A stretch of 64,000 nucleotides of DNA. Origin: CAYTAP01 sp964435775. GTDB lineage: Bacteria; Planctomycetota; Phycisphaerae; Tepidisphaerales; Tepidisphaeraceae. Made by a program: the position numbers and the translations under genes. The number at the start of each line of letters is the position of its first letter. Position 1 is the stretch's first letter. The notes under the pieces were generated by a model, which was not told the DNA's origin, did no database searches, and was given only the letters and a program-made list of their open reading frames with translations. Shown one piece after another: positions 1 to 8,369 of this stretch. The stretch is taken from NCBI GenBank assembly GCA_964435775.1, contig CAYTAP010000002.1, positions 1-64,000 of the forward strand, in the 5' to 3' direction.

Positions 1-1
1 G

Positions 2-802
2 AGGTTGATGGCGCAGGTTTGGTCCTTCAAGGATCAGAGCGTCGCCGCCACGCTTGATTTGAAATCCGCCAACGGCACGCCGACGCTCCTTTCGTTCGTT
101 GGTCCGACGCAGTTCCTCGTGCAGTGGCAATTGGGTCAGAATCTCGCGATGGAATGGCTTGACCTCAAGACCGGCCAGCATCTCCCGCGCGGCAGCGGGA
201 TGCTTCCATCGCTGCCTGAGCGCAACTTGAATGGTTACGCGATCAGCCCAGACGGCAAACTGCTGGCGATGCCGGCCAAGGCGGAGGTGGGGCAGATGGT
301 TCTGTTCGATCCGACCCGCGGCGCGGTCGTCGGCCGGAGACTGCCGATCACCGACATGGACCCGCGGTTTCCCATCGAGCCGGCGGGAGTCGCCTTCTCC
401 ACCGACGGCAAAAAGCTCGCCGTCCTCTTCGAGCGCAACGGCAACGGTCTGCTTCTGTGCTGGGACCTGACCAGCGGCAAACAGATCGCCGAATACACCT
501 ACCCCGGCGGCTATGGGTTTGCCGCCCGGGGCGACCATTCCCAATATGCCGGCCGGGCCATCGATTGGATCGGCGATAATGCGTGGCTGCTGTGGGGCCA
601 GGGCCTCTTCGACGCCAACACCGGCCGACTGATGGGCGAGGTCGGCCTCGCCAACGTCACCCGCCAATACATTGTGGACAACCAGACCCTCCTGCTCTCC
701 TATTCGGCGGAAGAACCTCGATCCCCCGCAAGCGCCGCGCAGTCGCTGGCGGTGGTCCATCTGGACACAGATAAAATCGCCGAGGCAACGGGAGGCAAAT
801 AG
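2..802 (+). CDS. Beta-propeller-like protein, 5' end outside window
   Basis: The frame is open to the left edge, so the first codons (TTG at 5, ATG at 8) are probably internal and this is the C-terminal part of a longer protein. The visible residues repeat the pattern of WD40/quinoprotein-type propeller blades: ISPDGKLLAMP near residue 80 and FSTDGKKLAVLF near 132, each followed by a W-D or F-D strand (CWDLTSGK, LFDANTG). In Planctomycetota such C-terminal propellers are often attached to kinases or secreted proteins; the missing N-terminus prevents a choice. No catalytic motif is visible. It ends in a lysine just before an inverted repeat. Confidence 0.6.
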   Translation, partial: RLMAQVWSFKDQSVAATLDLKSANGTPTLLSFVGPTQFLVQWQLGQNLAMEWLDLKTGQHLPRGSGMLPSLPERNLNGYAISPDGKLLAMPAKAEVGQMVLFDPTRGAVVGRRLPITDMDPRFPIEPAGVAFSTDGKKLAVLFERNGNGLLLCWDLTSGKQIAEYTYPGGYGFAARGDHSQYAGRAIDWIGDNAWLLWGQGLFDANTGRLMGEVGLANVTRQYIVDNQTLLLSYSAEEPRSPASAAQSLAVVHLDTDKIAEATGGK

Positions 803-823
803 GCCGGAGAAAAGGCCGGAGAA

Positions 824-935
824 AAGGGGACATCCAGAATATCCCCTCGTAGCGGCTCGTCGGCAGGCCTCGCTTCATTTTCTGAAGCCTCACCCCCAGC
901 CGTATCGCTTACAGGGATATTCTGGATGCCCCCTT
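824..935. repeat. Imperfect inverted repeat, about 110 bp
   Basis: Arms at 826-845 and 914-933 are about 20 bases each with one mismatch, built around GGGATATTCTGGATG and its complement. The element fills the spacer between two convergent genes. It may be a small non-autonomous element or a bidirectional transcript end; it has no T-run and no coding capacity. Confidence 0.6.
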
Positions 936-945
936 TCCGCGGACC

Positions 946-1737
946 TCAGACGGCCTTATAGATCATCGCCCCGGCGGCGACGGCGGCGGCGATGTAGAGG
1001 ATGGCGGCGAAGGGTTTTTCCGGAACGCGCTTGTTCATCCAGGCGCCCATGAGCGTTCCGACGGGGATCAGCGGGATGAACCAGATGGAATCATGAAGCG
1101 TCTGCGCGTTGATCAAGCCCAGGGCGATGTAGGTCGGCAGCTTGGTGCAGTTGATGAGCAGGAAGTAGAGCAGAAGCGTTCCCATCATCAGCCGTTTGGG
1201 GAGCTTTTCGTGCAGGAGATAGATGGTGACGATGGGACCGGCTGAATTGTTGATGGTGGAAACCGTCCCGGCCACCAGGCCGATGGAGAGTGCGGAAAGG
1301 GGGTGGGACGGCAGTGTGGGGATTTCCCTGCCGGTCAGCCGCCATGCCTGCATGGCGACGACGATCAGGCAGATCAGACCGATGATGAGGTTCATCACCC
1401 GACTAAATTCCGCCGAGGGCATCCCGCGCAAGGCCAGAAGAACCGCCGTTCCGACCACCACTCCGACCACCGCGCCGACGAGCAGTCCGCGCAGACGCGT
1501 CCAGTCGTATTGGCCGATGTAGTGCAGGTTGCTGAGGATGTCACAGGCGATGAGCAGGGGGAGGATGATGCCCAGCATCCTGGCCGGTCCGACGACCAGC
1601 GCCATGAGTGGGATCGCCAGAATGCCCGCACCGCCGCCGAAGCCGGCCTTGGAGATGCCGATGATCAGCACGGCCAGCCCGACACAGACGTAATAGACCC
1701 AGGGTTCAACCCCCATCGGTATGCTCGGAAGCAGCAT
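946..1737 (-). CDS. TauE/SafE-family membrane permease
   Basis: A 263-residue polytopic protein with about eight hydrophobic helices. The N-terminal region contains the family pattern GISKAGFGGGAGILAIPLMA (about residues 27-46), and a second half begins near residue 140 with SIGLVAGTVSTINNSAGP, the usual two-fold repeat of TauE/SafE (PF01925) proteins. The family exports or imports sulfur-containing or other organic anions across the inner membrane; the substrate cannot be read here. The start could be the ATG at 1737 or the internal ATG at 1716; neither has a strong ribosome site. It is transcribed away from the gene at 1814-3568 with no clear operon partner. Confidence 0.85.
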   Translation of the reverse strand: MLLPSIPMGVEPWVYYVCVGLAVLIIGISKAGFGGGAGILAIPLMALVVGPARMLGIILPLLIACDILSNLHYIGQYDWTRLRGLLVGAVVGVVVGTAVLLALRGMPSAEFSRVMNLIIGLICLIVVAMQAWRLTGREIPTLPSHPLSALSIGLVAGTVSTINNSAGPIVTIYLLHEKLPKRLMMGTLLLYFLLINCTKLPTYIALGLINAQTLHDSIWFIPLIPVGTLMGAWMNKRVPEKPFAAILYIAAAVAAGAMIYKAV

Positions 1738-1813
1738 GGGCGGGGATTATATCGATTGGACAGGGCGTGTCATCCTGGGAACCCGCGGCGCGATGGAATG
1801 TCGCAATGCGCCT

Positions 1814-3568
1814 TCACGTCTCGCTGCCGTCGGCGCGGTTCCATACCTGGTATTCGGATTCCTCACCCCATGTATTGCCGGCCGAGGCGTAATCGCAGTA
1901 GTACGCGATGGTCTCCCCGCCATTGGCGATGACGGGGATTTGGAAGGCTGCCCATACGTCCAGCGCATCGTTCGGGGGTGGGCAGGGCGTCGCCTTGATC
2001 CGTCCCTGGTCAGACGGCTTGAATTGTAGGGGATGATCCAACCCGCTGGCATCAATTCGCTTGTCCCTGGCCAGAAGCAGGGGGCCGAACATGGCGGCCT
2101 GATGGACAGCGCCGTCGTGATCGGTTGCTTCGACGAGCCGCGGGTTCATCCCAAGCGACATCTGGATGCGGTCGCCCGGGTTCCAGGTTCGATCGATCGC
2201 CATGTACGTTCCGGGGCTCACGTTGCCACACGGCTCGCCATTGATGGACACCTTGATTGAATCGCACCAGGACGGAACCCTCAAGCGCAGCGCGAAGCGT
2301 TCTGGACGGGATGGCTCGACGTGGATGTCGATGTTCCCGGATCGCGGGTAATCACCATTCACGGAGATCATCAAATCGCCGCTTCCGCTGGGGAGCGATA
2401 CGGTTGCGGTATATTGCCCGTAAAAGTTGATGATCGGCCCTTCGTCCCCTTTCATGACGCAAACGCGCGGCCAGAGCATCATGACGCGAGGGCCATTGGC
2501 GACACAGCAATTTTGCTCCATCTCGCACTGATTGTCGCCGGCGGAGGTGATGCCCGTCAGAGGGTTGTGCCGGCAGAACCACGCGCCATCCGGCTTCATG
2601 GAATGCAGGTACGCGTTAAGGAACGTGCGTTCAATCTCGTCAGCCACCGCCGGATCGTTCGTCAACTGCAAGACCTGAAGACTCAACTTGATCCAGAGCA
2701 TCGCGGTGCAGCTTTCCATCATGCTCGAATGCGTTTCCAGTTGACGCCTGCGCCCGTGGCACCAGCATTCCCCCATCGACCCCGAGCCGCTGACCATGAT
2801 TTCGTCATCGCGGATCAACTGCCAGGCGTTCACGGCGGCCGTCAGGTACTGTGATCTCCCAGTTTCCTGGTACAGATGGCACAGGGCTTCATAACAGGAC
2901 ATCATTTCATACGACTTCACGCCATTTTCGCGCGACCACCAGTTCTTTGCGGTGATCTTTCCATGGTTCCGATCGGCCACGGGGATGCGGTCGAGCGCCT
3001 GGTCAACCAGGCGCGGGCCGTCGAAGCGTCGCCAGTCGCGGACGATTGATTCGGCATGGTCAAGATAGCGTTGTTCTTTCGTGAGCCGATAGAGGTCAAC
3101 AAGCGGCTCGATGATCGTGCTGGAGGGCAGGCCTTGATAAAGTCCGGTTTGGACAACGCTGGTTTCGTACCGCGCCAATTCATCCAATGTGTAATCAGCC
3201 AGGCGCCTGGCGGCGCGGAGCGCCTGCTCGCCTCCGCACGAGGCGTAATACGCCAATATTCCGGCGAGCGTATACCTTCGGCTCCAAAGATCCCAGTGTT
3301 GCCAGTGTCCGGGCTGTTGGCGGCTGGCCGTGATCAAGCCCGCGTCATCCTGCGTCTTGAGCAGCGATTGCAGCGCCTCGTCCAGCTTCCGGCGAACAAT
3401 CGGATCATGCGTGTAATTCCAGGCATCGACGAGGGACAGGAACCATTTCCCCCAGAATTCCCCCCGCCACTGGCCGATGTCCTCGCGTGTGACGAATGGC
3501 TCAACCAGCGCATCGATGTCCTGGCGCATGATCCGGTTGCGGATCACGGAATCGATCCGTTTGCCCAT
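1814..3568 (-). CDS. GH127/GH146-like (DUF1680) glycosidase, putative beta-L-arabinofuranosidase
   Basis: A 584-residue all-helical (alpha/alpha)6 hydrolase-like protein with a C-terminal beta domain. It carries the zinc and nucleophile signature of the family: E-S-C at residues 285-287 (MESCTAMLWIKL) and the double cysteine in NCCVANGPR at 354-355, matching the Glu-x-Cys and Cys-Cys ligands of characterised beta-L-arabinofuranosidases, where one cysteine is the nucleophile. The start was placed at 3568 because GAGGG lies five bases upstream of that ATG; an upstream ATG at 3616 has no ribosome site. No signal peptide is visible, suggesting cytoplasmic trimming of imported arabinosides. It lies upstream of nothing in its own direction but downstream of a PfkB sugar kinase, which fits a sugar-use cluster. 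Confidence 0.85.
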   Translation of the reverse strand: MGKRIDSVIRNRIMRQDIDALVEPFVTREDIGQWRGEFWGKWFLSLVDAWNYTHDPIVRRKLDEALQSLLKTQDDAGLITASRQQPGHWQHWDLWSRRYTLAGILAYYASCGGEQALRAARRLADYTLDELARYETSVVQTGLYQGLPSSTIIEPLVDLYRLTKEQRYLDHAESIVRDWRRFDGPRLVDQALDRIPVADRNHGKITAKNWWSRENGVKSYEMMSCYEALCHLYQETGRSQYLTAAVNAWQLIRDDEIMVSGSGSMGECWCHGRRRQLETHSSMMESCTAMLWIKLSLQVLQLTNDPAVADEIERTFLNAYLHSMKPDGAWFCRHNPLTGITSAGDNQCEMEQNCCVANGPRVMMLWPRVCVMKGDEGPIINFYGQYTATVSLPSGSGDLMISVNGDYPRSGNIDIHVEPSRPERFALRLRVPSWCDSIKVSINGEPCGNVSPGTYMAIDRTWNPGDRIQMSLGMNPRLVEATDHDGAVHQAAMFGPLLLARDKRIDASGLDHPLQFKPSDQGRIKATPCPPPNDALDVWAAFQIPVIANGGETIAYYCDYASAGNTWGEESEYQVWNRADGSET

Positions 3569-3697
3569 GAATCCCTCGACCCGCACTTGCCCCCATGGAT
3601 ATGGACTGCATGACATTGGTCTGACTCACTGTGAGGAAAACAGGCGCACTCGCCTTATGGTTTTCATGCTGAAGGGGTGATGCGAGCGAGGGACGCT

Positions 3698-4633
3698 TCA
3701 CATACGCTCGATTGTTTGGGCGTACGACTTCACCCCCGCCGACGCACCCAAGGCCGTGCAGCAGTCGGCCCCCACGCGGTTGGCCAGCCGCGCTGCTTTC
3801 TCCGGCGGCATTCCTTTGATCAAGCCGCTCAGCAATCCGCCAAACCACGCGTCCCCGGCGCCCGTGCTGTCCACGAGGTCGATCTTGAAACCGCTCACAT
3901 GCGTCCCCGCTTCCCCCGGCGGTTTGATGTAACATCCGTCGGCGTCGAGCTTGATCGCCACGATCGCGTCTTTGCGCAAATCATCGGCGAATGCCTCGGC
4001 CATTTTCGCGGGATCGTTCTCGCCGCTCAGCATCGCCGCCTCCGAACGGCTGGGGGCGAATAAATCGATTTGCGCCAGGATCGGCCCGAGCAGCTCGACG
4101 TTCGCCGGCGGATTGACCGTGTCCAAGGCGATCTTCAGATGGGGGGCCTGCTTTCGCAGCCCCGCGAGCAATTCAGGCAGGTCCCCCGTGATCTCAGGGA
4201 GCAAGCCGAAGTATCCCACCTGCAACCACTTGGCCTTCTGAAAGATGCCGAAGCATTGACGAAACGCATCGGCGTTGAGCAGGCGCGTGGTACCCGGCGT
4301 ATGGTAAAAGCAGCGTTCCCCGCCCGGTTCCACCGCCACGATCGTCGCGCTGGTCTGCGCCCGTTCCGTGGCGAACACCGCGCTGGTGTCCACGCCGGCG
4401 TCCTTCATCTGATCGACCACGGCTTCGCCGAGGATGTCCTTTCCCACCAGCCCCGCCGCCCCGACGCGCATCCCCAGTTTCGCCATTGCCACCGAGACGT
4501 TGCACACATTTCCCCCGGCGGCGAGCGTCAGCGAGTCGATCAAATGCAATCCGCCCGGCGCCGGCGGGCGGCGCAGATTCATCGGTTGCCCGATCAGGTC
4601 GGCCACGATCAATCCAAAAATGGCCGCGTCCAT
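3698..4633 (-). CDS. PfkB-family carbohydrate kinase
   Basis: A 311-residue ribokinase-like protein. The N-terminal glycine signature AAGGNVCNVSVAMAKLG (residues 38-54) and the C-terminal signature DSTGAGDAWFGGLLSGL (residues 255-271) are both intact; D261 in GAGD is the expected catalytic base. The anion-hole and ATP-binding elements are therefore complete. The start ATG at 4633 is preceded by AAGGAGG at a spacing of eight, better than the ATG at 4660. The family phosphorylates sugars or nucleosides (ribose, fructose, 2-keto-3-deoxygluconate, adenosine); DTVNPP rather than DTN gives no substrate by itself. Next to a GH127-like enzyme, a pentose or ketose substrate is an inference. Confidence 0.88.
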   Translation of the reverse strand: MDAAIFGLIVADLIGQPMNLRRPPAPGGLHLIDSLTLAAGGNVCNVSVAMAKLGMRVGAAGLVGKDILGEAVVDQMKDAGVDTSAVFATERAQTSATIVAVEPGGERCFYHTPGTTRLLNADAFRQCFGIFQKAKWLQVGYFGLLPEITGDLPELLAGLRKQAPHLKIALDTVNPPANVELLGPILAQIDLFAPSRSEAAMLSGENDPAKMAEAFADDLRKDAIVAIKLDADGCYIKPPGEAGTHVSGFKIDLVDSTGAGDAWFGGLLSGLIKGMPPEKAARLANRVGADCCTALGASAGVKSYAQTIERM

Positions 4634-4701
4634 CAAAGCCGCCTCCTTCACCAACCCCAACCGCCGCGTGGCGCGTCACTCAACGTCCGTCGTCGCGGTC
4701 C

Positions 4702-4998
4702 TCATTTGGCCTGTCCCACAGCCGCCGCCGTCGCATTCCCCGCGCTGGCGATTTCAATGTGCGTGTACTCGTCGAGGTTCAGTTTGATCAGCTCGCCATC
4801 GCTCTTGCGGAGCGTCAATCGCTCCAGCCAGAGCCGGTCATCCTTGGCATGGGCATACCAACTGCCCGTCTGCCTTTGTTCATAGCGGACGACCGTTCCA
4901 TCGACTTCGGTCAACCATGTGCGCTTGCGGGCCGCGATCTGTTGTGTGACGCGCACCTTCGCCCCCGGTTTCAACTGCTGACGTATCGCCTCGTGCAT
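4702..4998 (-). CDS. Small unknown protein
   Basis: A 98-residue, soluble, beta-rich protein (KVRVTQQIAARKRTWLTEVDG, WYAHAKDDRLWLERL) without signal or membrane segment. It lies 68 bases upstream of the PfkB kinase on the same strand and could be co-transcribed. Its composition resembles small conserved planctomycete proteins, but no family was recognised and no function is proposed. Confidence 0.6.
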   Translation of the reverse strand: MHEAIRQQLKPGAKVRVTQQIAARKRTWLTEVDGTVVRYEQRQTGSWYAHAKDDRLWLERLTLRKSDGELIKLNLDEYTHIEIASAGNATAAAVGQAK

Positions 4999-5182
4999 GA
5001 CGCAAAGGTAAGTGGGATGTACGCAAAGGTCAAAGATCAGCCCGACGGGAACTGCGGAGCCTTTCCATTATTCCCTGCAGGGACGGGTTCTACCACGTCG
5101 CGTCAACCAGTTCCCACCCAACCCGTTCATCCGCTCCCGCGGGCAACTTTACCGGGATCGCCATCAGCGATATCTTGTCGCC

Positions 5183-6298
5183 ATGCGCACCAAACCCGCT
5201 CGCCGCCTGATCCTCGCCATGTTCCTGACACTCGCGGCGGGCACTCCGGCGCGGAGCGCCGCGCCAGCAAGCAATCCCACGCCTTCATCTCCAGCCGCGC
5301 TCGCCGGGCAGCAACCCGTGCGCCTGATTCTCGACTGCGACATGGACAGCGATTGCGACGACGCCGGCGCCTTGGGCATCTTGAATGTTTTGGCCGATCG
5401 TGGGGAGGTGCGGATTCTGGCGGTCATGCTCTCGGCCTTGGATCCGTACGCAGGACCATGCGCCGACGCGATCAACACCTACTACGGACGACCGAACATT
5501 CCCATCGGCAGCGCCCGCGCCCCGGCGCCGATGTACAAAAGTCGATACACCGAGGGGGTGGCCAAGCGATGCCCTCATGACCTGCAGCGCAGCGATGCGG
5601 CCGAGGACGCCGTGGTGCTGTATCGGCGCATTCTCTCAACCCAGGCCGATCAAAGCGTCACGCTCGTGACCATCGGCGACATGACCAATCTCGCCAAGCT
5701 CGTGCGCGAGCCGGCGAAGGATGGACAAACCAGCGGCTCCGACCTGATCGCCCGAAAGGTCAAGCTTTGGATCTGCATGGGGGGCAACTTCATCGGACAC
5801 CCGGCCCACGATGACCTGAAACGCGGCAACAACAACTTCACCGTCGATGCCAAGGCCACCTATGCCGCCATCACGAATTGGCCGGCGCCGATTGTCTTCG
5901 CCGGGCGGGAAGTCTGCTCCGTTCCCAGCGGGTTAAAGGCCGGCGCCCATCTGGCCGGCACGCCGGCGGATAATCCCGTTCGCATCGCCTACGAACTGTA
6001 TTTCGGCGGCAAGGCGCGAGACCGCCATGTCGCCGATCTGGTGACGGTGCTCTACGCGGTGCGTGGTCTGGGCGAACGCTGGAGCGCCGAAGGGCCCGGC
6101 CGCATGGATCTCCAGCCCGACATGACCTTCACCTGGATTCCCGACCCCTCCGGCCGCCAAGCCTACCTGTTGAAGAGAACCATTGATGGCAAGCCGAACG
6201 ACCGCGCCGTGGAACACGAGGTCGACACGCTGCTGACCACGGCGCCAGTCACCCCCTCCTCGCCTGCTCGATCACCTGCAGCACACCTACCCGGATGA
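5183..6298 (+). CDS. Secreted inosine-uridine-preferring nucleoside hydrolase family protein
   Basis: A 371-residue protein with an N-terminal signal peptide (MRTKPARRLILAMFLTLAAG, likely cut near ARSAAP). After a short proline-rich linker comes the acidic calcium-binding signature LILDCDMDSDCDD at residues 48-60, corresponding to the DTDxGxDD motif of nucleoside hydrolases. Later blocks (VTLVTIGDMTNLAKL, WICMGGNF) follow the same family. The enzymes cleave the N-glycosidic bond of nucleosides to base plus ribose. The signal peptide places this one outside the cytoplasm, unlike the second copy at 31213. The ATG at 5183 is preferred over an upstream ATG at 5012 because only it starts with a signal peptide. 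Its last 50 bases overlap the convergent marC-like gene. Confidence 0.85.
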   Translation: MRTKPARRLILAMFLTLAAGTPARSAAPASNPTPSSPAALAGQQPVRLILDCDMDSDCDDAGALGILNVLADRGEVRILAVMLSALDPYAGPCADAINTYYGRPNIPIGSARAPAPMYKSRYTEGVAKRCPHDLQRSDAAEDAVVLYRRILSTQADQSVTLVTIGDMTNLAKLVREPAKDGQTSGSDLIARKVKLWICMGGNFIGHPAHDDLKRGNNNFTVDAKATYAAITNWPAPIVFAGREVCSVPSGLKAGAHLAGTPADNPVRIAYELYFGGKARDRHVADLVTVLYAVRGLGERWSAEGPGRMDLQPDMTFTWIPDPSGRQAYLLKRTIDGKPNDRAVEHEVDTLLTTAPVTPSSPARSPAAHLPG

Positions 6299-6854
6299 AG
6301 TTGATCGCGATCGCCGCCAGCAGAAGCATCACCAGTTTGCTCATGGCCTGCAGCGCCCCCATGCCCAGGCGTCCGCTCAGGCGCGATGCCCCCGTGAGCA
6401 GGATGAGCAAAAACACCATGTTGAGCGCCAGACTCAGCGCGGTCATCGAATATGAAAATGACGCGCTGGGCCCATGCGACGCCAGGACGAGCATGGTTGT
6501 CAGCGTCGCCGGTCCGGCGATGAGCGGCATGGCCAGCGGCACGATCCCGACCATGTCATGTTCATCCACGGATGGCTTGCCGCGCGACAGGAGATCGACC
6601 ACCGCCAGGACCAGCAGGAGGATTCCCCCGGCGATGCGGAAGTCCGCCTCGGTGATCCCCAGGAAGCGGAAGATGACCTGCCCGAGGAGCATGAACCCGA
6701 TGCAGATGGCGAACGCGGTTCCGACGGCCTGGAAAAGAATCTGCCGCCGCCGCTGGCTCGTCATGTTCTGCGTCACCCCCAGAAACAGCGGCGTCAGCCC
6801 GAAGGCGTCAATCGCCACGAACAGGGGGATGAAGTAGCTGAGGAAGGTGGTCAT
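6249..6854 (-). CDS. MarC-family integral membrane protein
   Basis: A 201-residue protein with six predicted helices in the MarC arrangement (PF01914). The first helix carries FIPLFVAIDAFGLTPLFLG, and the hallmark VGIVPLAMPLIAGPATLTT sits near residues 102-120. The family was once linked to multiple antibiotic resistance, but its transport substrate is not established. The gene is convergent with the nucleoside hydrolase and overlaps its 3' end by 50 bases, so both termination regions must lie inside the partner gene. It is downstream of the HIT gene, separated by a heptamer repeat pair. Confidence 0.88.
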   Translation of the reverse strand: MTTFLSYFIPLFVAIDAFGLTPLFLGVTQNMTSQRRRQILFQAVGTAFAICIGFMLLGQVIFRFLGITEADFRIAGGILLLVLAVVDLLSRGKPSVDEHDMVGIVPLAMPLIAGPATLTTMLVLASHGPSASFSYSMTALSLALNMVFLLILLTGASRLSGRLGMGALQAMSKLVMLLLAAIAINFIRVGVLQVIEQARRG

Positions 6855-6874
6855 GGGTCGGTGTCAGGTAAAAG

Positions 6875-7010
6875 TCGACAGTGGGCAGTGGGCAGTCGGC
6901 AGGGAAGAAAAATGAGGTGGGTGGCCGGCATTGCAATCAAATATCAAAAAGGGGAAGCAAGACTTCCGGAACTCTCTTTACTGCCGACTGCCCACTGCCG
7001 ACTGCCCACT
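6875..7010. repeat. CAGTGGG-type heptamer repeats in inverted pair
   Basis: The left block (6875-6903) reads in units of seven near CAGTGGG; the right block (6981-7010) is the complementary sense (CACTGCC-like). About 75 bases of unremarkable sequence separate them. The right block is inside the 3' end of the HIT gene and encodes its last ten residues. Confidence 0.75.
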
Positions 7011-7496
7011 CATCAATTCCTCATACAGCTTCTCCACCGCCTCGGGCACGACGCGGACGTCGGCGATGACCGACATGAAGTTCACATCGCCCGACCAGCG
7101 GGGGACGATGTGCTGGTGCAGGTGTCCCGGCACGCCGGCGCCGGCGCATTGACCGGCGTTGATGCCGATGTTGAACCCCTGCGGAGACAGCACTTTTTTG
7201 AGCAGCGCGATCGCCTTGACCGTCTGTTTTTGCAGGTCAAGCAACTGCTCATCATCGAGTTGATCGAGTTCCGCCAGGTGCTCCCGCGGCGCGATGAGCA
7301 GGTGCCCGTTGGAATAGGGGAAGCGGTTGATGAGCACCACGCTTCGGTCACTTGTCCAGAGGGTCAGCCGCTGGCGGCGCTCTTCATCCGATGTCGATGC
7401 CGCCCCGGCGCACAAGAAACATTCCCCGGCCTCCTTCTTTCCCAGCGACCGGATGTAACTCATCCGCCAGGGGGCATACAGTGAATGACTTTCCAT
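6978..7496 (-). CDS. HIT-family nucleotide-binding hydrolase/phosphorylase
   Basis: A 172-residue histidine-triad protein. The catalytic triad motif HLHQHIVPRW occupies residues 125-134, with H125, H127 and H129 as the triad. The N-terminus has APWRMSYI and a Cys-x-x-Cys (C26-C29), as in diadenosine tetraphosphate phosphorylase-like HIT proteins rather than the short HINT type. The expected activity is cleavage of dinucleoside polyphosphates or related AMP esters in the cytoplasm. The last ten residues (SGQSAVGSRQ) are encoded exactly by a heptamer repeat block, an apparent late extension of the reading frame. Confidence 0.9.
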   Translation of the reverse strand: MESHSLYAPWRMSYIRSLGKKEAGECFLCAGAASTSDEERRQRLTLWTSDRSVVLINRFPYSNGHLLIAPREHLAELDQLDDEQLLDLQKQTVKAIALLKKVLSPQGFNIGINAGQCAGAGVPGHLHQHIVPRWSGDVNFMSVIADVRVVPEAVEKLYEELMSGQSAVGSRQ

Positions 7497-7522
7497 CGTC
7501 CCATCCTACCGCAATGTGGACT

Positions 7523-7573
7523 GGGGATGAAGGATGAAGGATGAAGGATGAACGATGAAGGATGTAGGATGTG
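7523..7573. repeat. GGATGAA heptamer tandem repeat
   Basis: About seven consecutive units of GGATGAA with point variants (GGATGTA, CGATGAA) lie just upstream of the HIT gene start. The period is exactly seven bases throughout. Confidence 0.8.
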
Positions 7574-7587
7574 ACACTGCGGGGGGA

Positions 7588-7670
7588 TGGATTTTCGATT
7601 TTTGATTTGGGATTTTCGATTGAAGAGTCGAGGAGGGCGCGTTGTATTTCAATCAAAAATCAAAAATCCC
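7588..7670. repeat. A+T-rich heptamer repeats in inverted pair
   Basis: The left block (7588-7621) has GATTTTC/GATTTTT/GATTTGG units; the right block (7648-7670) has AATCAAA units, its complement. The pair lies between the HIT gene and moaE and could fold into one stem-loop. Confidence 0.75.
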
Positions 7671-8087
7671 TTATCCTTCGCTCCAGATTTCCTTTTTCCA
7701 GATCGTCACTTCCTTTTTGAGCGTGTCGATGAGCCAGCGGCACGCCTCAAATGCTTCTGCCCGGTGGGGGGTGCAGACGCCGATCAGCACCGACACCTCT
7801 CCAACCTCCACCCGCCCGGTCCGATGGACAACGACCAGTTTCAAGATCGGCCAGCGCTCCCGCGCCCGTCCGGCCAGGTCCTGCAACTGCTGACGCGCCA
7901 TCGACTCATACGCCTCGTATTCCAGCGCCAGCAGCTCCCTGCCCGTCTCCGATGTTTGCCGGCGGGTCGTTCCAAGAAAAGTGCAGACGCCCCCCGCGCC
8001 GCCGTCATTCAAAAACGACGTATGTGTCGAAATTTCAATCGCATCGGGTGTCAGGGATGTGCAATCGTTGACCCGGGACAACTGCAT
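7671..8087 (-). CDS. moaE: Molybdopterin synthase catalytic subunit MoaE
   Basis: A 138-residue protein with the MoaE fold signatures: FLGTTRR near residue 37, the dimer-facing VVHRTGRVEVGE near 86-97, and the C-terminal TLKKEVTIWKKE. K124 and K131 correspond to the lysines that bind and react with precursor Z in the E. coli enzyme. MoaE receives sulfur from the thiocarboxylated MoaD tail and converts cyclic pyranopterin monophosphate to molybdopterin. AGAGGCG four bases before the ATG is the ribosome site. moaD is 18 bases upstream in the same operon. Confidence 0.95.
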   Translation of the reverse strand: MQLSRVNDCTSLTPDAIEISTHTSFLNDGGAGGVCTFLGTTRRQTSETGRELLALEYEAYESMARQQLQDLAGRARERWPILKLVVVHRTGRVEVGEVSVLIGVCTPHRAEAFEACRWLIDTLKKEVTIWKKEIWSEG

Positions 8088-8105
8088 GAAGCGCCTCTTA
8101 CAGAG

Positions 8106-8369
8106 TTATGCAGGCAACCCGCCGCTCACCGCCGGAATGACCGCCAATTCATCTTGGTCGCGCAACAGCACATCACCGTTGGCATAGGTCTGGTTTACCG
8201 CAAATGCAACACGCCGCAAGTCCTGTGCCAGAATTGGAAATCGTCCGGCCAGCATTGTCGCCACATCCGACACCCGCGCGGGCGCATCAAGCTCCAGCGT
8301 CAGCGCCCCCGTTCCGGCCTTTTCCCGAATGATCGAAAATAGCCGCACATGAATCCGCATGGTGCTCAT
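8106..8369 (-). CDS. moaD: Molybdopterin synthase sulfur-carrier subunit MoaD, with tail after Gly-Gly
   Basis: An 87-residue ubiquitin-fold protein (VRLFSIIREKAGT, LRRVAFAVNQTYA, DQDELAVIPAVSGG). The start at 8369 is chosen because its ATG overlaps the stop codon of the upstream methyltransferase as ATGA, indicating translational coupling. Canonical MoaD ends in Gly-Gly, which is adenylated and thiocarboxylated. Here the reading frame continues past G83-G84 with Leu-Pro-Ala before a TAA stop, so the Gly-Gly is not C-terminal as encoded. Either proteolytic clipping is needed or the last codons reflect an error or divergence. Confidence 0.92.
   Translation of the reverse strand: MSTMRIHVRLFSIIREKAGTGALTLELDAPARVSDVATMLAGRFPILAQDLRRVAFAVNQTYANGDVLLRDQDELAVIPAVSGGLPA

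Noticed and set aside
3569..3616. Upstream start (3616) for the GH127-like gene
   Set aside because: No ribosome site, while GAGGG precedes the ATG at 3568.
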